Shown here one piece after another: positions 1-5,222 of a stretch of DNA of 5,654 nucleotides; position 1 is the stretch's first letter, and every line of letters begins with the position of its first letter. Source of the stretch: Bacilli bacterium. Lineage in GTDB: Bacteria > Bacillota_I > Bacilli_A > RF39 > UBA660. The stretch lies in assembly GCA_028684735.1 (NCBI GenBank), contig JAQUFI010000073.1, positions 1 to 5,654 of the forward strand. Reading direction: 5' to 3'. The notes beneath the pieces were generated by a model. It saw nothing but the letters and a program-made list of their open reading frames with translations, ran no database searches and was not told the origin of the DNA. A program made the position numbers and the translations under genes.

Positions 1-258
1 AAACAAATATATGAATCTAATATTAGAACTAAAGCAATTATGACTCCTATTGGTTATAAAGAATTGTTTGATTATTTTAGTAATAAAAAAGGTTTAGAAG
101 AATGTTTAGAGCTAATTAAACAGAGAAGTCGAAAATATGCTAAAAGGCAATATACTTGGTTTAACAATCAAATGGATATCAATTGGTTTGAAGTTGATTT
201 AGATAATTTTGATTATACTGTTAAAGAAGTATTTGATTATATTAAAAAAAATCCTTAA
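1..258 (+). CDS. miaA: tRNA dimethylallyltransferase MiaA, C-terminal part (5' end outside window)
   Basis: The frame is open from base 1 and gives the last 85 residues of MiaA, which transfers a dimethylallyl group to N6 of A37 in tRNAs reading UNN codons (the first step of i6A/ms2i6A synthesis). Family signatures seen are IGYKELFDYF followed by QRSRKYAKRQYTWFNNQ and a DINWF segment. These match the conserved end of MiaA, where the basic RKYAKRQ-TWF stretch belongs to the tRNA-binding part of the enzyme. The ATG at 40 lies inside this conserved region, so it is an internal Met and not a start. Full-length MiaA is usually about 300 residues, so roughly 70% lies upstream, including the P-loop. 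In many bacteria hfq follows miaA; here it does not. The identity is firm, and the truncation is only the window edge. Confidence 0.93.
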   Translation, partial: KQIYESNIRTKAIMTPIGYKELFDYFSNKKGLEECLELIKQRSRKYAKRQYTWFNNQMDINWFEVDLDNFDYTVKEVFDYIKKNP

Positions 259-274
259 ACAAAGGAATTTTTTT
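245..274 (+). terminator. Probable intrinsic terminator of miaA
   Basis: TCCTT (252-256) pairs with AAGGA (262-266) around a five-base loop. With A267 bulged, the A-run at 245-251 can pair with the seven Ts at 268-274. The stop codon TAA (256-258) sits at the stem/loop border. The GC core is only two pairs, so it is a weak hairpin, but the T-run and the position fit a factor-independent terminator. Confidence 0.5.
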
Positions 275-284
275 ATGATATAAT
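256..284 (+). promoter_or_regulatory. SigA-type extended -10 promoter for the zinc-ribbon membrane gene
   Basis: A perfect -10 TATAAT lies at 279-284 with TG at 276-277, giving the extended -10 form TGnTATAAT. A possible -35, TAAACA (256-261, 4 of 6 matches to TTGACA), is 17 bp upstream and overlaps the miaA stop codon and terminator loop. Transcription would begin near 291, giving a leader of about 26 nt that carries the ribosome-binding site. The gene is therefore likely transcribed independently of miaA. Confidence 0.7.
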
Positions 285-305
285 TATAACAGGATTATGT
301 TATGC

Positions 306-311
306 AGGAGG
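306..311 (+). promoter_or_regulatory. Ribosome-binding site that fixes the start at 317
   Basis: AGGAGG ends 5 nt before the ATG at 317. An in-frame ATG at 302 lies upstream of and overlaps this site, so it cannot use it. The later start also puts the first zinc-ribbon cysteine at residue 3, the usual arrangement for N-terminal zinc ribbons. Confidence 0.85.
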
Positions 312-316
312 TATTT

Positions 317-1036
317 ATGATTTGTGAATATTGTCAAACAAAAAATAATAAAACATCTAAGTTTTGTCATGAGTGTGGTAAATCATTAATTAAAACAAAT
401 AATCAGATTGAAGATATAAAACCAGAATTAATTACCAAGAAAGAAATTAAACCACATCCTGTGGTTGTCTATCTTAAGTTTATATTATCATTTTTATTAA
501 AACCAATGACGACTTTGAAAAAGGAGATTAATAAATTTGAAGATTATAAAAAAACCTTAATCTTAAGCAGTCTTATTGTACTTTTCACATCTTTTTTGAC
601 TCTTCTAAATATTATTATATCATCGATAATAAAGAATAACTTTAATGGTACTATTTTAGATTATTTGAAAACCTTTAATAATAATTCAGTTATATATTTT
701 GCTATTTTAATTTTAATTACGTTAATTTATTTTTTAACTAGTATTGTTATTAAAAAAGAACCTCACTTTTTTAGATTGTTAGGAATTACAACTATATCAG
801 TTATTCCTTTAGTTATTGGGTTATTGGTATTTATGCCTCTTAGTAAAATGATTAGTATTGGTTTAGGAATGTTTATTGCGATAGCGAGTATTATTTATAC
901 TCTTCTTATTTTAAGTGAAACGATGAGTAGGGAATTTGAACTCAGTGATAGCAATCTTAAAATACACTTTAATTTAATTTGTTTAACTCTCTTAATGATG
1001 TCAGCAATCTATGCTTATCTTCATATTATAAATTAA
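317..1036 (+). CDS. Zinc-ribbon multi-pass membrane protein, function unknown (possibly Yip1-like)
   Basis: The 239-residue protein opens with a four-cysteine zinc ribbon: C3-x2-C6, ten residues, then C17-x2-C20-G. A polar linker (about 22-47) follows, then a possible amphipathic or re-entrant stretch (about 50-62) containing the phrase LLKPMTTLKKEINKFEDY. Five hydrophobic segments come next, at roughly 80-105, 124-145, 152-175, 177-200 and 216-237. There is no signal peptide, so the ribbon is probably cytoplasmic. A zinc ribbon joined to a five-helix membrane domain is a common Bacillota architecture, often annotated only as zinc-ribbon or YIP1-family protein. The Yip1 link here is inferred from the helix count and the short P-containing motif before the first helix. 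I recognise no catalytic motif. The gene has its own promoter and converges on RNase J with 8 nt between stop codons, so no operon partner suggests a job. Confidence 0.85.
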   Translation: MICEYCQTKNNKTSKFCHECGKSLIKTNNQIEDIKPELITKKEIKPHPVVVYLKFILSFLLKPMTTLKKEINKFEDYKKTLILSSLIVLFTSFLTLLNIIISSIIKNNFNGTILDYLKTFNNNSVIYFAILILITLIYFLTSIVIKKEPHFFRLLGITTISVIPLVIGLLVFMPLSKMISIGLGMFIAIASIIYTLLILSETMSREFELSDSNLKIHFNLICLTLLMMSAIYAYLHIIN

Positions 1037-1072
1037 AAAAGATATTAAGATTCAACTTTAATATCTTTTTTT
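1035..1072. terminator. Bidirectional terminator shared by the zinc-ribbon gene and RNase J
   Basis: A perfect 14-bp stem joins 1035-1048 (A-run plus GATATTAA) and 1058-1071 (TTAATATC plus T-run) around a nine-base loop at 1049-1057. Read rightwards it ends in a run of seven Ts (1066-1072) after the zinc-ribbon gene. Read leftwards it ends in the complementary U-run (1040-1035) after RNase J. It holds the last bases of the zinc-ribbon stop codon, and the RNase J stop (1047-1045) lies in one arm. The other arm is made from RNase J codons for K-K-D-I near the C-terminus. Confidence 0.85.
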
Positions 1073-2733
1073 ACATTCATAACAACGGGTAGAATAATTG
1101 GTTTTCTTCCTGTTTTTTCATATATAAACGGGGTTAAGGTTGTAATAACCTCATTTTTTATATCAGTATAATTAATTGGTTTTTTAAGTTTTGAAGTAAT
1201 CGCTTTTTTAGCTAAAACTTCTAGCTCTTTTAAAAGTTCAATATTATCGTTAACCAGAACAAAACCTCTAGTTGTAATATTAATTTTACCTAATAATTGA
1301 TTATTATTAGTATCTAAATTAGCAATTACAATTACAATTCCATCACTAGCCATTACTTTTCGGTCTTTCATTACCGCGTTACTGACATCACCAATTCTAT
1401 TGCCATCAACATAAATATCACCAGCTTGAACATAACCTGAATGTTTAATTTTGCCTTTATACACAGATAAAACTTCACCATTACTTAAGACAAAAGTATT
1501 TTCTTTTGGTATATCACATTCAATCGCAATATCTGCGTGTTTTTTTAACATGCGATATTCACCATGAACAGGCATCACATATTTAGGTTTCATTAAACGA
1601 ATCATTAATTTTAATTCTTCAGCACTACCATGTCCACTTGTATGAATATCACTTAATGAGGTATTAGTATAGACTTCTACACCCTTTAAATATAATTTAT
1701 TAATGGTTCTAGAAATGCTTAGCGCATTACCTGGAATAGCTGAAGAAGAGAAAACCACGACATCCTCTGGTTGCAATTTAATTTGACGATGGTTGCCATT
1801 AGCAATTCGACTAAGAGCTGCTAGTGGTTCACCTTGACTACCAGTACAAAGTAAACATACTTTTTCAGGTGGTAATTTATTAGCTTCTTCTGGACTAACA
1901 AACACTTCTTTATTGGTGATATAACCACCTTGAATTGAAATATCAATATTATTTTCCATACTACGCCCAAAAGTTGCAATTTTACGACCATTTCTGGCAC
2001 ATGTATCGACAATATGTTTTAAACGATAGATATTAGACGCAAAAGTCGCAATAATAACTCTACCATCATGACGACTAATGATATCTGATAAAGCTTCGTC
2101 AACTTTTGATTCACTTAATGATACCCCGTCATTTAGGGCATTCGTACTATCGCTTAATAATAAGGTTACTCCTTGCTTACCAATCTCTGCCATCTTATGT
2201 AGATTAGCAATTGGACCAATTGGAGTGAAATCAAATTTAAAGTCACCAGTTGAGACAACTCTACCATTTGGGGTATTAATACATATCCCATGTGAATCAG
2301 GTATTGAATGCGTTGTTTGAAAAAACCCTGCTTCAATATATTTAAATTTTACTTTTAAATCTTCAGTTAAAGGTATAATGTTTTTATACTTAATATTGCG
2401 ATCTTCTAATTTTCTCTTCAGTAAACCAATTGCTTGATTAGGAGCATAAATAATAGGAATATTAACCGCTTGTAATAAAAATGGTATTCCCCCGATATGA
2501 TCTTCATGACCATGGGTAATAAATAAAGCTTTAATTTTTGTTTCATTTTTCTTTAAAAATGTAAAATCAGGAATGACATAATCAATTCCCATTAACTCTC
2601 CAGCTGGGAAAGTTACACCCGCATCGATAATTACAAGTTCATTATTATGCATTACACAATACATATTTTTTCCTACTTCACCAAGTCCACCTAAAGCAAA
2701 TACTTTAGTATCTTCATTTTCGAAAAATTTCAT
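1045..2733 (-). CDS. rnjA: Ribonuclease J (J1-type)
   Basis: This complete 562-residue metallo-beta-lactamase/beta-CASP ribonuclease is close to the usual length of about 555. RNase J combines 5'-to-3' exonuclease and endonuclease activity and is central to mRNA decay and RNA maturation in Bacillota. Zinc and catalytic motifs are present in order: HGHEDH (74-79), HSIPD (142-146), TGDFKFD (162-168), DSTN (195-198), the beta-CASP segments FASNIYRLKH (231-240) and GRSME (256-260), TGSQGEP (297-303), HTSGHGS (364-370) and the last metal ligand in PVHGEYRM (389-396). The C-terminal domain (about 450-562) keeps the RGF and EKTGRKPIILPVVM signatures. The overall pattern is closer to J1 than J2. The ATG at 2733 has AAGGAG (2744-2739) 5 nt upstream and the family's typical MKFF-type N-terminus. 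It is transcribed alone from a near-consensus promoter, divergent from the lipoprotein gene and convergent with the zinc-ribbon gene. All key residues appear intact. Confidence 0.97.
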   Translation of the reverse strand: MKFFENEDTKVFALGGLGEVGKNMYCVMHNNELVIIDAGVTFPAGELMGIDYVIPDFTFLKKNETKIKALFITHGHEDHIGGIPFLLQAVNIPIIYAPNQAIGLLKRKLEDRNIKYKNIIPLTEDLKVKFKYIEAGFFQTTHSIPDSHGICINTPNGRVVSTGDFKFDFTPIGPIANLHKMAEIGKQGVTLLLSDSTNALNDGVSLSESKVDEALSDIISRHDGRVIIATFASNIYRLKHIVDTCARNGRKIATFGRSMENNIDISIQGGYITNKEVFVSPEEANKLPPEKVCLLCTGSQGEPLAALSRIANGNHRQIKLQPEDVVVFSSSAIPGNALSISRTINKLYLKGVEVYTNTSLSDIHTSGHGSAEELKLMIRLMKPKYVMPVHGEYRMLKKHADIAIECDIPKENTFVLSNGEVLSVYKGKIKHSGYVQAGDIYVDGNRIGDVSNAVMKDRKVMASDGIVIVIANLDTNNNQLLGKINITTRGFVLVNDNIELLKELEVLAKKAITSKLKKPINYTDIKNEVITTLTPFIYEKTGRKPIILPVVMNVKKDIKVES

Positions 2734-2750
2734 ATATTCTCCTTTCTATA

Positions 2751-2770
2751 TAAATTTATTTAAAAATTTA
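2751..2770 (-). other. AT-only stem-loop at the predicted 5' end of the RNase J mRNA
   Basis: TAAATTT (2751-2757) is complementary to AAATTTA (2764-2770) with a six-base loop, giving a 7-bp stem with no GC pair. If transcription starts near 2772, as the promoter predicts, the stem would begin within about two bases of the mRNA 5' end and finish just upstream of the ribosome-binding site. It is thermodynamically weak, and such repeats arise easily in AT-rich DNA. Confidence 0.3.
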
Positions 2771-2778
2771 ACTATTAC

Positions 2779-2807
2779 ATTATATCTTTTTTTAGTGACT
2801 TTGTCCA
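2779..2807 (-). promoter_or_regulatory. SigA-type promoter of RNase J
   Basis: Read on the minus strand, TGGACA (2807-2802, 5 of 6 to TTGACA) and a perfect TATAAT (2784-2779) are separated by exactly 17 bp. Predicted transcription start is near 2772, giving a leader of about 39 nt. This is the best promoter in the window. Confidence 0.85.
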
Positions 2808-2826
2808 GTCTTAGAAAAAATTATAT

Positions 2827-2855
2827 TTGGAACTTTGTGAATAATGTGTTAAAAT
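2827..2855 (+). promoter_or_regulatory. SigA-type extended -10 promoter of the lipoprotein gene
   Basis: TTGGAA (2827-2832, 4 of 6 to TTGACA) and TAAAAT (2850-2855, 5 of 6 to TATAAT) are 17 bp apart, and TG at 2847-2848 makes an extended -10. Transcription should start near 2862, leaving a very short leader of about 17 nt. Its -35 lies 19 bp from the -35 of the divergent RNase J promoter, so the two are back to back. Confidence 0.7.
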
Positions 2856-2868
2856 ATTCATATAGGGT

Positions 2869-2874
2869 AGGAGG
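2869..2874 (+). promoter_or_regulatory. Ribosome-binding site that fixes the lipoprotein start at 2879
   Basis: AGGAGG ends 4 nt before the ATG at 2879. A longer in-frame reading from GTG at 2795 would put a signal peptide 28 residues inside the protein and begin upstream of the promoter, so it is rejected. Confidence 0.85.
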
Positions 2875-2878
2875 ATTT

Positions 2879-3517
2879 ATGAAAAAGTTATTAATGGTTT
2901 GTAGTTTATTTGTTCTATTAGTAGGTTGCGGGAATAAGGAGTTAGATCAGGCATATGAAAAGATGCAGATAGATAGTAAAGAGATGAATGGCTATTCTTT
3001 AGATTTAAGGATTTATGGGACATTAGATAATCTTAATATAAATGAAATAGTAAAAATTGATAATCATCAAAATAAAGATTTTGAAATAAAATATTTTAAT
3101 CAAACAGGTGAAGAGACAATTTATATTAAAGATAATAAAGTATATACATTAAAAGATGGAATTTATATTGAAACTAATCAACCAGTTAAATATGATAATC
3201 CAAATATTTATTTAGAAGGTTTAAAGGATATCAAAAAAAGTGAAAAGTCAATTAAAAAAGATGGATATGATGTTTATGAAGTAACTGTTAGTAAAGATAC
3301 TGTAGCTAAAATAATTGAAGATGCGGAATTAAATATTAAAGTTACGAAAGATGTTAAAGCCGAAATTTCCTTAGATGATGAAGGATATGTTTATCGTATT
3401 ATCTATAATATCGATGATATTGTAATTAATGCTTGCTATTATGGAATAAATAATTCAAAAGAAATAAGAGTCCCAATTGCTGATGAAATCATTATTAAGG
3501 AAGAATTAAACAATTAA
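2879..3517 (+). CDS. Small secreted lipoprotein, function unknown
   Basis: The 212-residue protein has a classical lipoprotein signal: MKK, a hydrophobic core (4-15), then the lipobox L14-V15-G16-C17. Cys17 would be lipidated and become residue 1 of a mature protein of about 196 residues on the outer face of the membrane. The mature part is rich in Lys, Asp, Glu, Ile and Tyr. It reads as alternating short beta strands, such as DFEIKYF, TIYIKDNKVYTL, GIYIET, DVYEVTVS and VYRIIYNI, ending in EIRVPIADEI. This strand pattern, with paired 'IKDNKVYT' and 'DGIYIE' hairpins, recalls LolA/LppX-like lipoproteins of Gram-positive bacteria, but that is inference from shape only. A second Cys (186) is present, with no partner for a disulphide apart from the lipidated one. 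The gene is monocistronic, with its own promoter and terminator, and is divergent from RNase J. I cannot assign substrate or role. Confidence 0.85.
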   Translation: MKKLLMVCSLFVLLVGCGNKELDQAYEKMQIDSKEMNGYSLDLRIYGTLDNLNINEIVKIDNHQNKDFEIKYFNQTGEETIYIKDNKVYTLKDGIYIETNQPVKYDNPNIYLEGLKDIKKSEKSIKKDGYDVYEVTVSKDTVAKIIEDAELNIKVTKDVKAEISLDDEGYVYRIIYNIDDIVINACYYGINNSKEIRVPIADEIIIKEELNN

Positions 3518-3549
3518 AAGAACAAGTGAAAACTTGTTTTTTAATTTTT
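3517..3549 (+). terminator. Intrinsic terminator of the lipoprotein gene
   Basis: The 11-bp stem joins 3517-3527 and 3532-3542, with one G-T wobble (3520/3539) and a GAAA tetraloop (3528-3531) of the stable GNRA class. The right arm runs into TTTTTT AA TTTTT (3537-3549). The stem begins on the last base of the stop codon. Confidence 0.85.
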
Positions 3550-3639
3550 AAAAAAACCAACAATATCGCTAAAAAATTAATAATAAAAATTATGCATAAT
3601 AATCATGTCTTTTTACTAGTATTTTATTCTGAAATAGTG

Positions 3640-3645
3640 TAAAAT
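3640..3645 (+). promoter_or_regulatory. Possible -10 element for the ftsY operon
   Basis: TAAAAT (5 of 6 to TATAAT) is 25 nt upstream of the ftsY start and directly follows TG, though without the single-base spacing of a true extended -10. I see no convincing -35 at 16-18 bp upstream; the 17-bp position reads TAGTAT. A promoter is expected in this 153-nt gap because a terminator closes the preceding gene, but this assignment is tentative. The rest of the gap (3550-3639) is featureless AT-rich sequence apart from a 12-bp palindrome at 3589-3600. Confidence 0.4.
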
Positions 3646-3660
3646 GTAGATAGTAATAGT

Positions 3661-3666
3661 GGGTGA
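3661..3666 (+). promoter_or_regulatory. GGGTGA-type ribosome-binding site of ftsY
   Basis: GGGTGA ends 4 nt before the ATG. It would pair with the UCACC part of the 16S rRNA 3' end rather than the central CCUCC core. The same six bases at the same spacing precede the ATPase gene at 5223. Confidence 0.65.
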
Positions 3667-3670
3667 CTAA

Positions 3671-4669
3671 ATGGGAATATTTGATAAGTTTAAAAAAGTA
3701 TTTACAATTGAAACAAAAAAAGAAATAGAAAGTTATGAAAAAGGTTTAGAAAAATCAAGAGATGATTTAGTATCAAAGTTAACACTCTTAAATAAAAAAT
3801 ATAAAAAAATTAGTCATGATTATTTTGAGGAATTAGAAGAAATTCTCATTATGGCAGATATTGGTGTAAATACTGTTATAGAATTTATTGAACGTCTGAA
3901 AAAACGGGTTAAAAGTGAAAATATTATTTCATCTGAAGATTTAAAAGAGATTATTGTTGATGAAATGTTTATTATATATATTAATAATGAAGTAATTGTT
4001 AATAAAATTAATTATAGTCAGGATGGACCAACGGTTATTTTATTTGTTGGTGTTAATGGAGCAGGTAAAACCACCACTATTGGTAAAATTGCTCACAAAT
4101 TAAGCAATGAAAATAAAAAAATAATGATGATTGCAGGAGATACTTTTAGAGCTGGTGCTTCAGAACAATTACATATTTGGGGTGAACGAGTAGGCTGTAA
4201 GGTCATAAGTAAAGATACTAATGATGCAGCTAGTGTTATATATGATGGATTAGTTGAAGCCAAGGATGAACATTATGATGTGGTATTAATTGATACGGCT
4301 GGGAGATTACAAAATAAAATTAATCTAATGAATGAATTAGAAAAGATCAATAAAGTTATTGGCAATATCATACCAGGTGCTCCTCATGAGACTCTATTAG
4401 TGATAGATGCTACAACTGGTCAAAATGGTATTAGTCAAGCAAAAAGTTTTAAAGAAATAACCAATATAACAGGAATTGTTTTAACAAAGTTAGATGGTAC
4501 TGCTAAAGGTGGTATTGTTCTAGCTATTAAAGAAAGTGTTGGTATTCCAGTTAAATTTGTTGGTTTAGGTGAGAAAAAAGAGGATTTAAGAATTTTTGAT
4601 ATTGAAAAATACATCTATGGTTTATTTAAGGATTTGGTAGGTGGTAAAAATGGCAAAGGAAAAGTTTAA
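3671..4669 (+). CDS. ftsY: Signal recognition particle receptor FtsY (SRP-type GTPase)
   Basis: The 332-residue membrane-associated GTPase receives SRP-ribosome complexes by docking with Ffh and passes them to the Sec translocon. The N-terminus lacks the long acidic A domain of enterobacterial FtsY and goes almost straight into the helical N domain (about 20-105, with EELEEILIMADIG at 53-65), as in Bacillus FtsY of similar length. The G domain is complete: P-loop GVNGAGKTT (127-135), DTFRAGASEQL (157-167), DTAGRLQ (208-214), TKLDGTAKGG (272-281) and the closing-loop FVGLGEKKEDLRIFD (296-310). The amphipathic start, MGIFDKFKKVF, fits the membrane-targeting helix known in the family. The C-terminus ends in a Gly/Lys-rich tail, GGKNGKGKV (324-332), whose codons also carry the ribosome-binding site and first codons of the next gene. 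It is the first gene of a cluster with the small membrane protein, ylxM and a HerA-like ATPase. Confidence 0.97.
   Translation: MGIFDKFKKVFTIETKKEIESYEKGLEKSRDDLVSKLTLLNKKYKKISHDYFEELEEILIMADIGVNTVIEFIERLKKRVKSENIISSEDLKEIIVDEMFIIYINNEVIVNKINYSQDGPTVILFVGVNGAGKTTTIGKIAHKLSNENKKIMMIAGDTFRAGASEQLHIWGERVGCKVISKDTNDAASVIYDGLVEAKDEHYDVVLIDTAGRLQNKINLMNELEKINKVIGNIIPGAPHETLLVIDATTGQNGISQAKSFKEITNITGIVLTKLDGTAKGGIVLAIKESVGIPVKFVGLGEKKEDLRIFDIEKYIYGLFKDLVGGKNGKGKV
4639..4644 (+). promoter_or_regulatory. Ribosome-binding site inside ftsY for the small membrane protein
   Basis: AGGTGG ends 5 nt before the ATG at 4650. An in-frame GTG at 4641 lies within this site and therefore cannot be served by it, so 4650 is the preferred start. 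Confidence 0.7.
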
Positions 4670-4919
4670 ATATAGTCAAATAGCCATTAAAGAAGTAGCT
4701 ATTTTAGCTCAAATGTGTGTGTGTTACTCAGCTATGATTTGGGGAGTAATTGCTTTATTTGAGAAAGAATTAGTATCCATTGCTTATATTCTTTTAGGTT
4801 TGGGGTTGTTAATGATATCTTATAATAATTATAAAACTTTTAAACGCAAGTATTTATCAGTTGTCTATTCTGTTTCAGGAGTATTGGCATTATTAATAGC
4901 CATTAAATTATTGATTTGA
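4650..4919 (+). CDS. Small three-helix membrane protein between ftsY and ylxM, unrecognised
   Basis: The 89-residue protein has a short basic N-terminus (MAKEKFKYSQ) followed by three hydrophobic segments at about 12-37, 41-58 and 69-89. A positively charged loop, KTFKRK (62-67), lies between helices 2 and 3. By the positive-inside rule this loop and the basic N-terminus are probably both cytoplasmic, which would place the C-terminus outside. Helix 1 carries two cysteines (C23 and C25 in MCVCY) and W31. I recognise no family. It starts 20 nt inside ftsY and its TGA overlaps the ylxM start by one base, so the three genes are almost certainly co-transcribed and co-translated. This points to a role near SRP-dependent membrane targeting, but the context is the only evidence. 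The reading frame is well supported by the ribosome-binding site, both overlaps and a clearly membrane-like composition. Confidence 0.85.
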   Translation: MAKEKFKYSQIAIKEVAILAQMCVCYSAMIWGVIALFEKELVSIAYILLGLGLLMISYNNYKTFKRKYLSVVYSVSGVLALLIAIKLLI

Positions 4920-4921
4920 TG
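4917..4921 (+). promoter_or_regulatory. ylxM: TGATG stop-start overlap coupling ylxM translation to the gene before it
   Basis: The TGA stop of the membrane-protein gene shares its A with the ATG of ylxM. No Shine-Dalgarno sequence is visible in the AT-rich 20 nt upstream, so ylxM translation most likely depends on ribosomes terminating here. It also shows TGA used as a stop in this genome. Confidence 0.7.
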
Positions 4922-5209
4922 GATAATAATTTTTATATTATAAACTTGTATGATTATTATAGTGAACTATTAACTGATAAACAAAAACATTATTTTGAGA
5001 GTTATTATTTTAATAATTTAACATTAAGTGAGATTGCTGAAAATAATAAGATTAGTCGAAATGCTGTCCACAAACAAATAAAAGATGTTGTTAGTAAATT
5101 AGAAACTTATGAAACCAAACTGAATCTTTATCAAAAAAGAATAAAAATTAATAAAATAATAAATAATTTAGATGAAACAATCAAAGAACAAATAAAAAAA
5201 TTAGTATAA
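4919..5209 (+). CDS. ylxM: YlxM, UPF0122 family helix-turn-helix protein of the SRP locus
   Basis: The 96-residue protein matches the YlxM pattern. LLTDKQKHYFESYYFNNLTL (17-36) leads into a sigma-factor region-4-like helix-turn-helix (about 34-57, LSEIAENNKISRNAVHKQIK), followed by a Lys/Glu-rich coiled region (58-96) beginning LETYETKLNLY. In Gram-positive bacteria ylxM lies next to ftsY and/or ffh and is known as a small cytosolic accessory protein of the SRP pathway. In Streptococcus it has been reported to bind SRP components and modulate GTPase activity, and DNA binding has not been its established role. Here it sits downstream of ftsY with a small membrane gene between them, and ffh is not the next gene. 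The ATG at 4919 is chosen over TTG at 4916 because it forms the TGATG overlap and aligns with the usual start of the family. Confidence 0.9.
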   Translation: MDNNFYIINLYDYYSELLTDKQKHYFESYYFNNLTLSEIAENNKISRNAVHKQIKDVVSKLETYETKLNLYQKRIKINKIINNLDETIKEQIKKLV

Positions 5210-5212
5210 AAA

Positions 5213-5218
5213 GGGTGA
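5213..5218 (+). promoter_or_regulatory. GGGTGA-type ribosome-binding site of the ATPase gene
   Basis: GGGTGA ends 4 nt before the ATG at 5223, identical in sequence and spacing to the ftsY site. It lies in the 13-nt gap after the ylxM stop, so no separate promoter fits between the two genes. Confidence 0.7.
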
Positions 5219-5222
5219 AAAT

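Noticed and set aside
40..42. ATG as the start of a 72-residue protein
   Set aside because: The frame is open to the window edge and the residues before and after the Met belong to the conserved MiaA C-terminal region.
302..316. Upstream ATG for the zinc-ribbon gene
   Set aside because: It overlaps the AGGAGG that serves the ATG at 317 and has no ribosome-binding site of its own.
1821..2012. 63-codon open frame on the minus strand
   Set aside because: It lies wholly inside RNase J in another frame, has no ribosome-binding site, and the RNase J frame there carries conserved beta-CASP motifs.
2078..2320. 80-codon open frame on the plus strand, antisense to RNase J
   Set aside because: It is a shadow of the conserved catalytic region, with no ribosome-binding site or recognisable protein features.
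2795..2878. N-terminal extension of the lipoprotein from GTG
   Set aside because: It would begin upstream of the gene's promoter and bury the lipoprotein signal peptide; the ATG at 2879 has a proper ribosome-binding site.
3589..3600. 12-bp perfect palindrome ATTATGCATAAT upstream of ftsY
   Set aside because: It could be an operator half of some kind, but it is almost all AT, isolated, unrepeated and 40 bp upstream of the tentative -10; chance occurrence is likely.
4917..4919. TGA read as tryptophan (Mycoplasma code)
   Set aside because: Readthrough would add only eight residues (W-W-I-I-I-F-I-L) and overlap the ylxM start; all tryptophans I checked (MiaA, FtsY, the membrane protein) are TGG, so the standard code fits.
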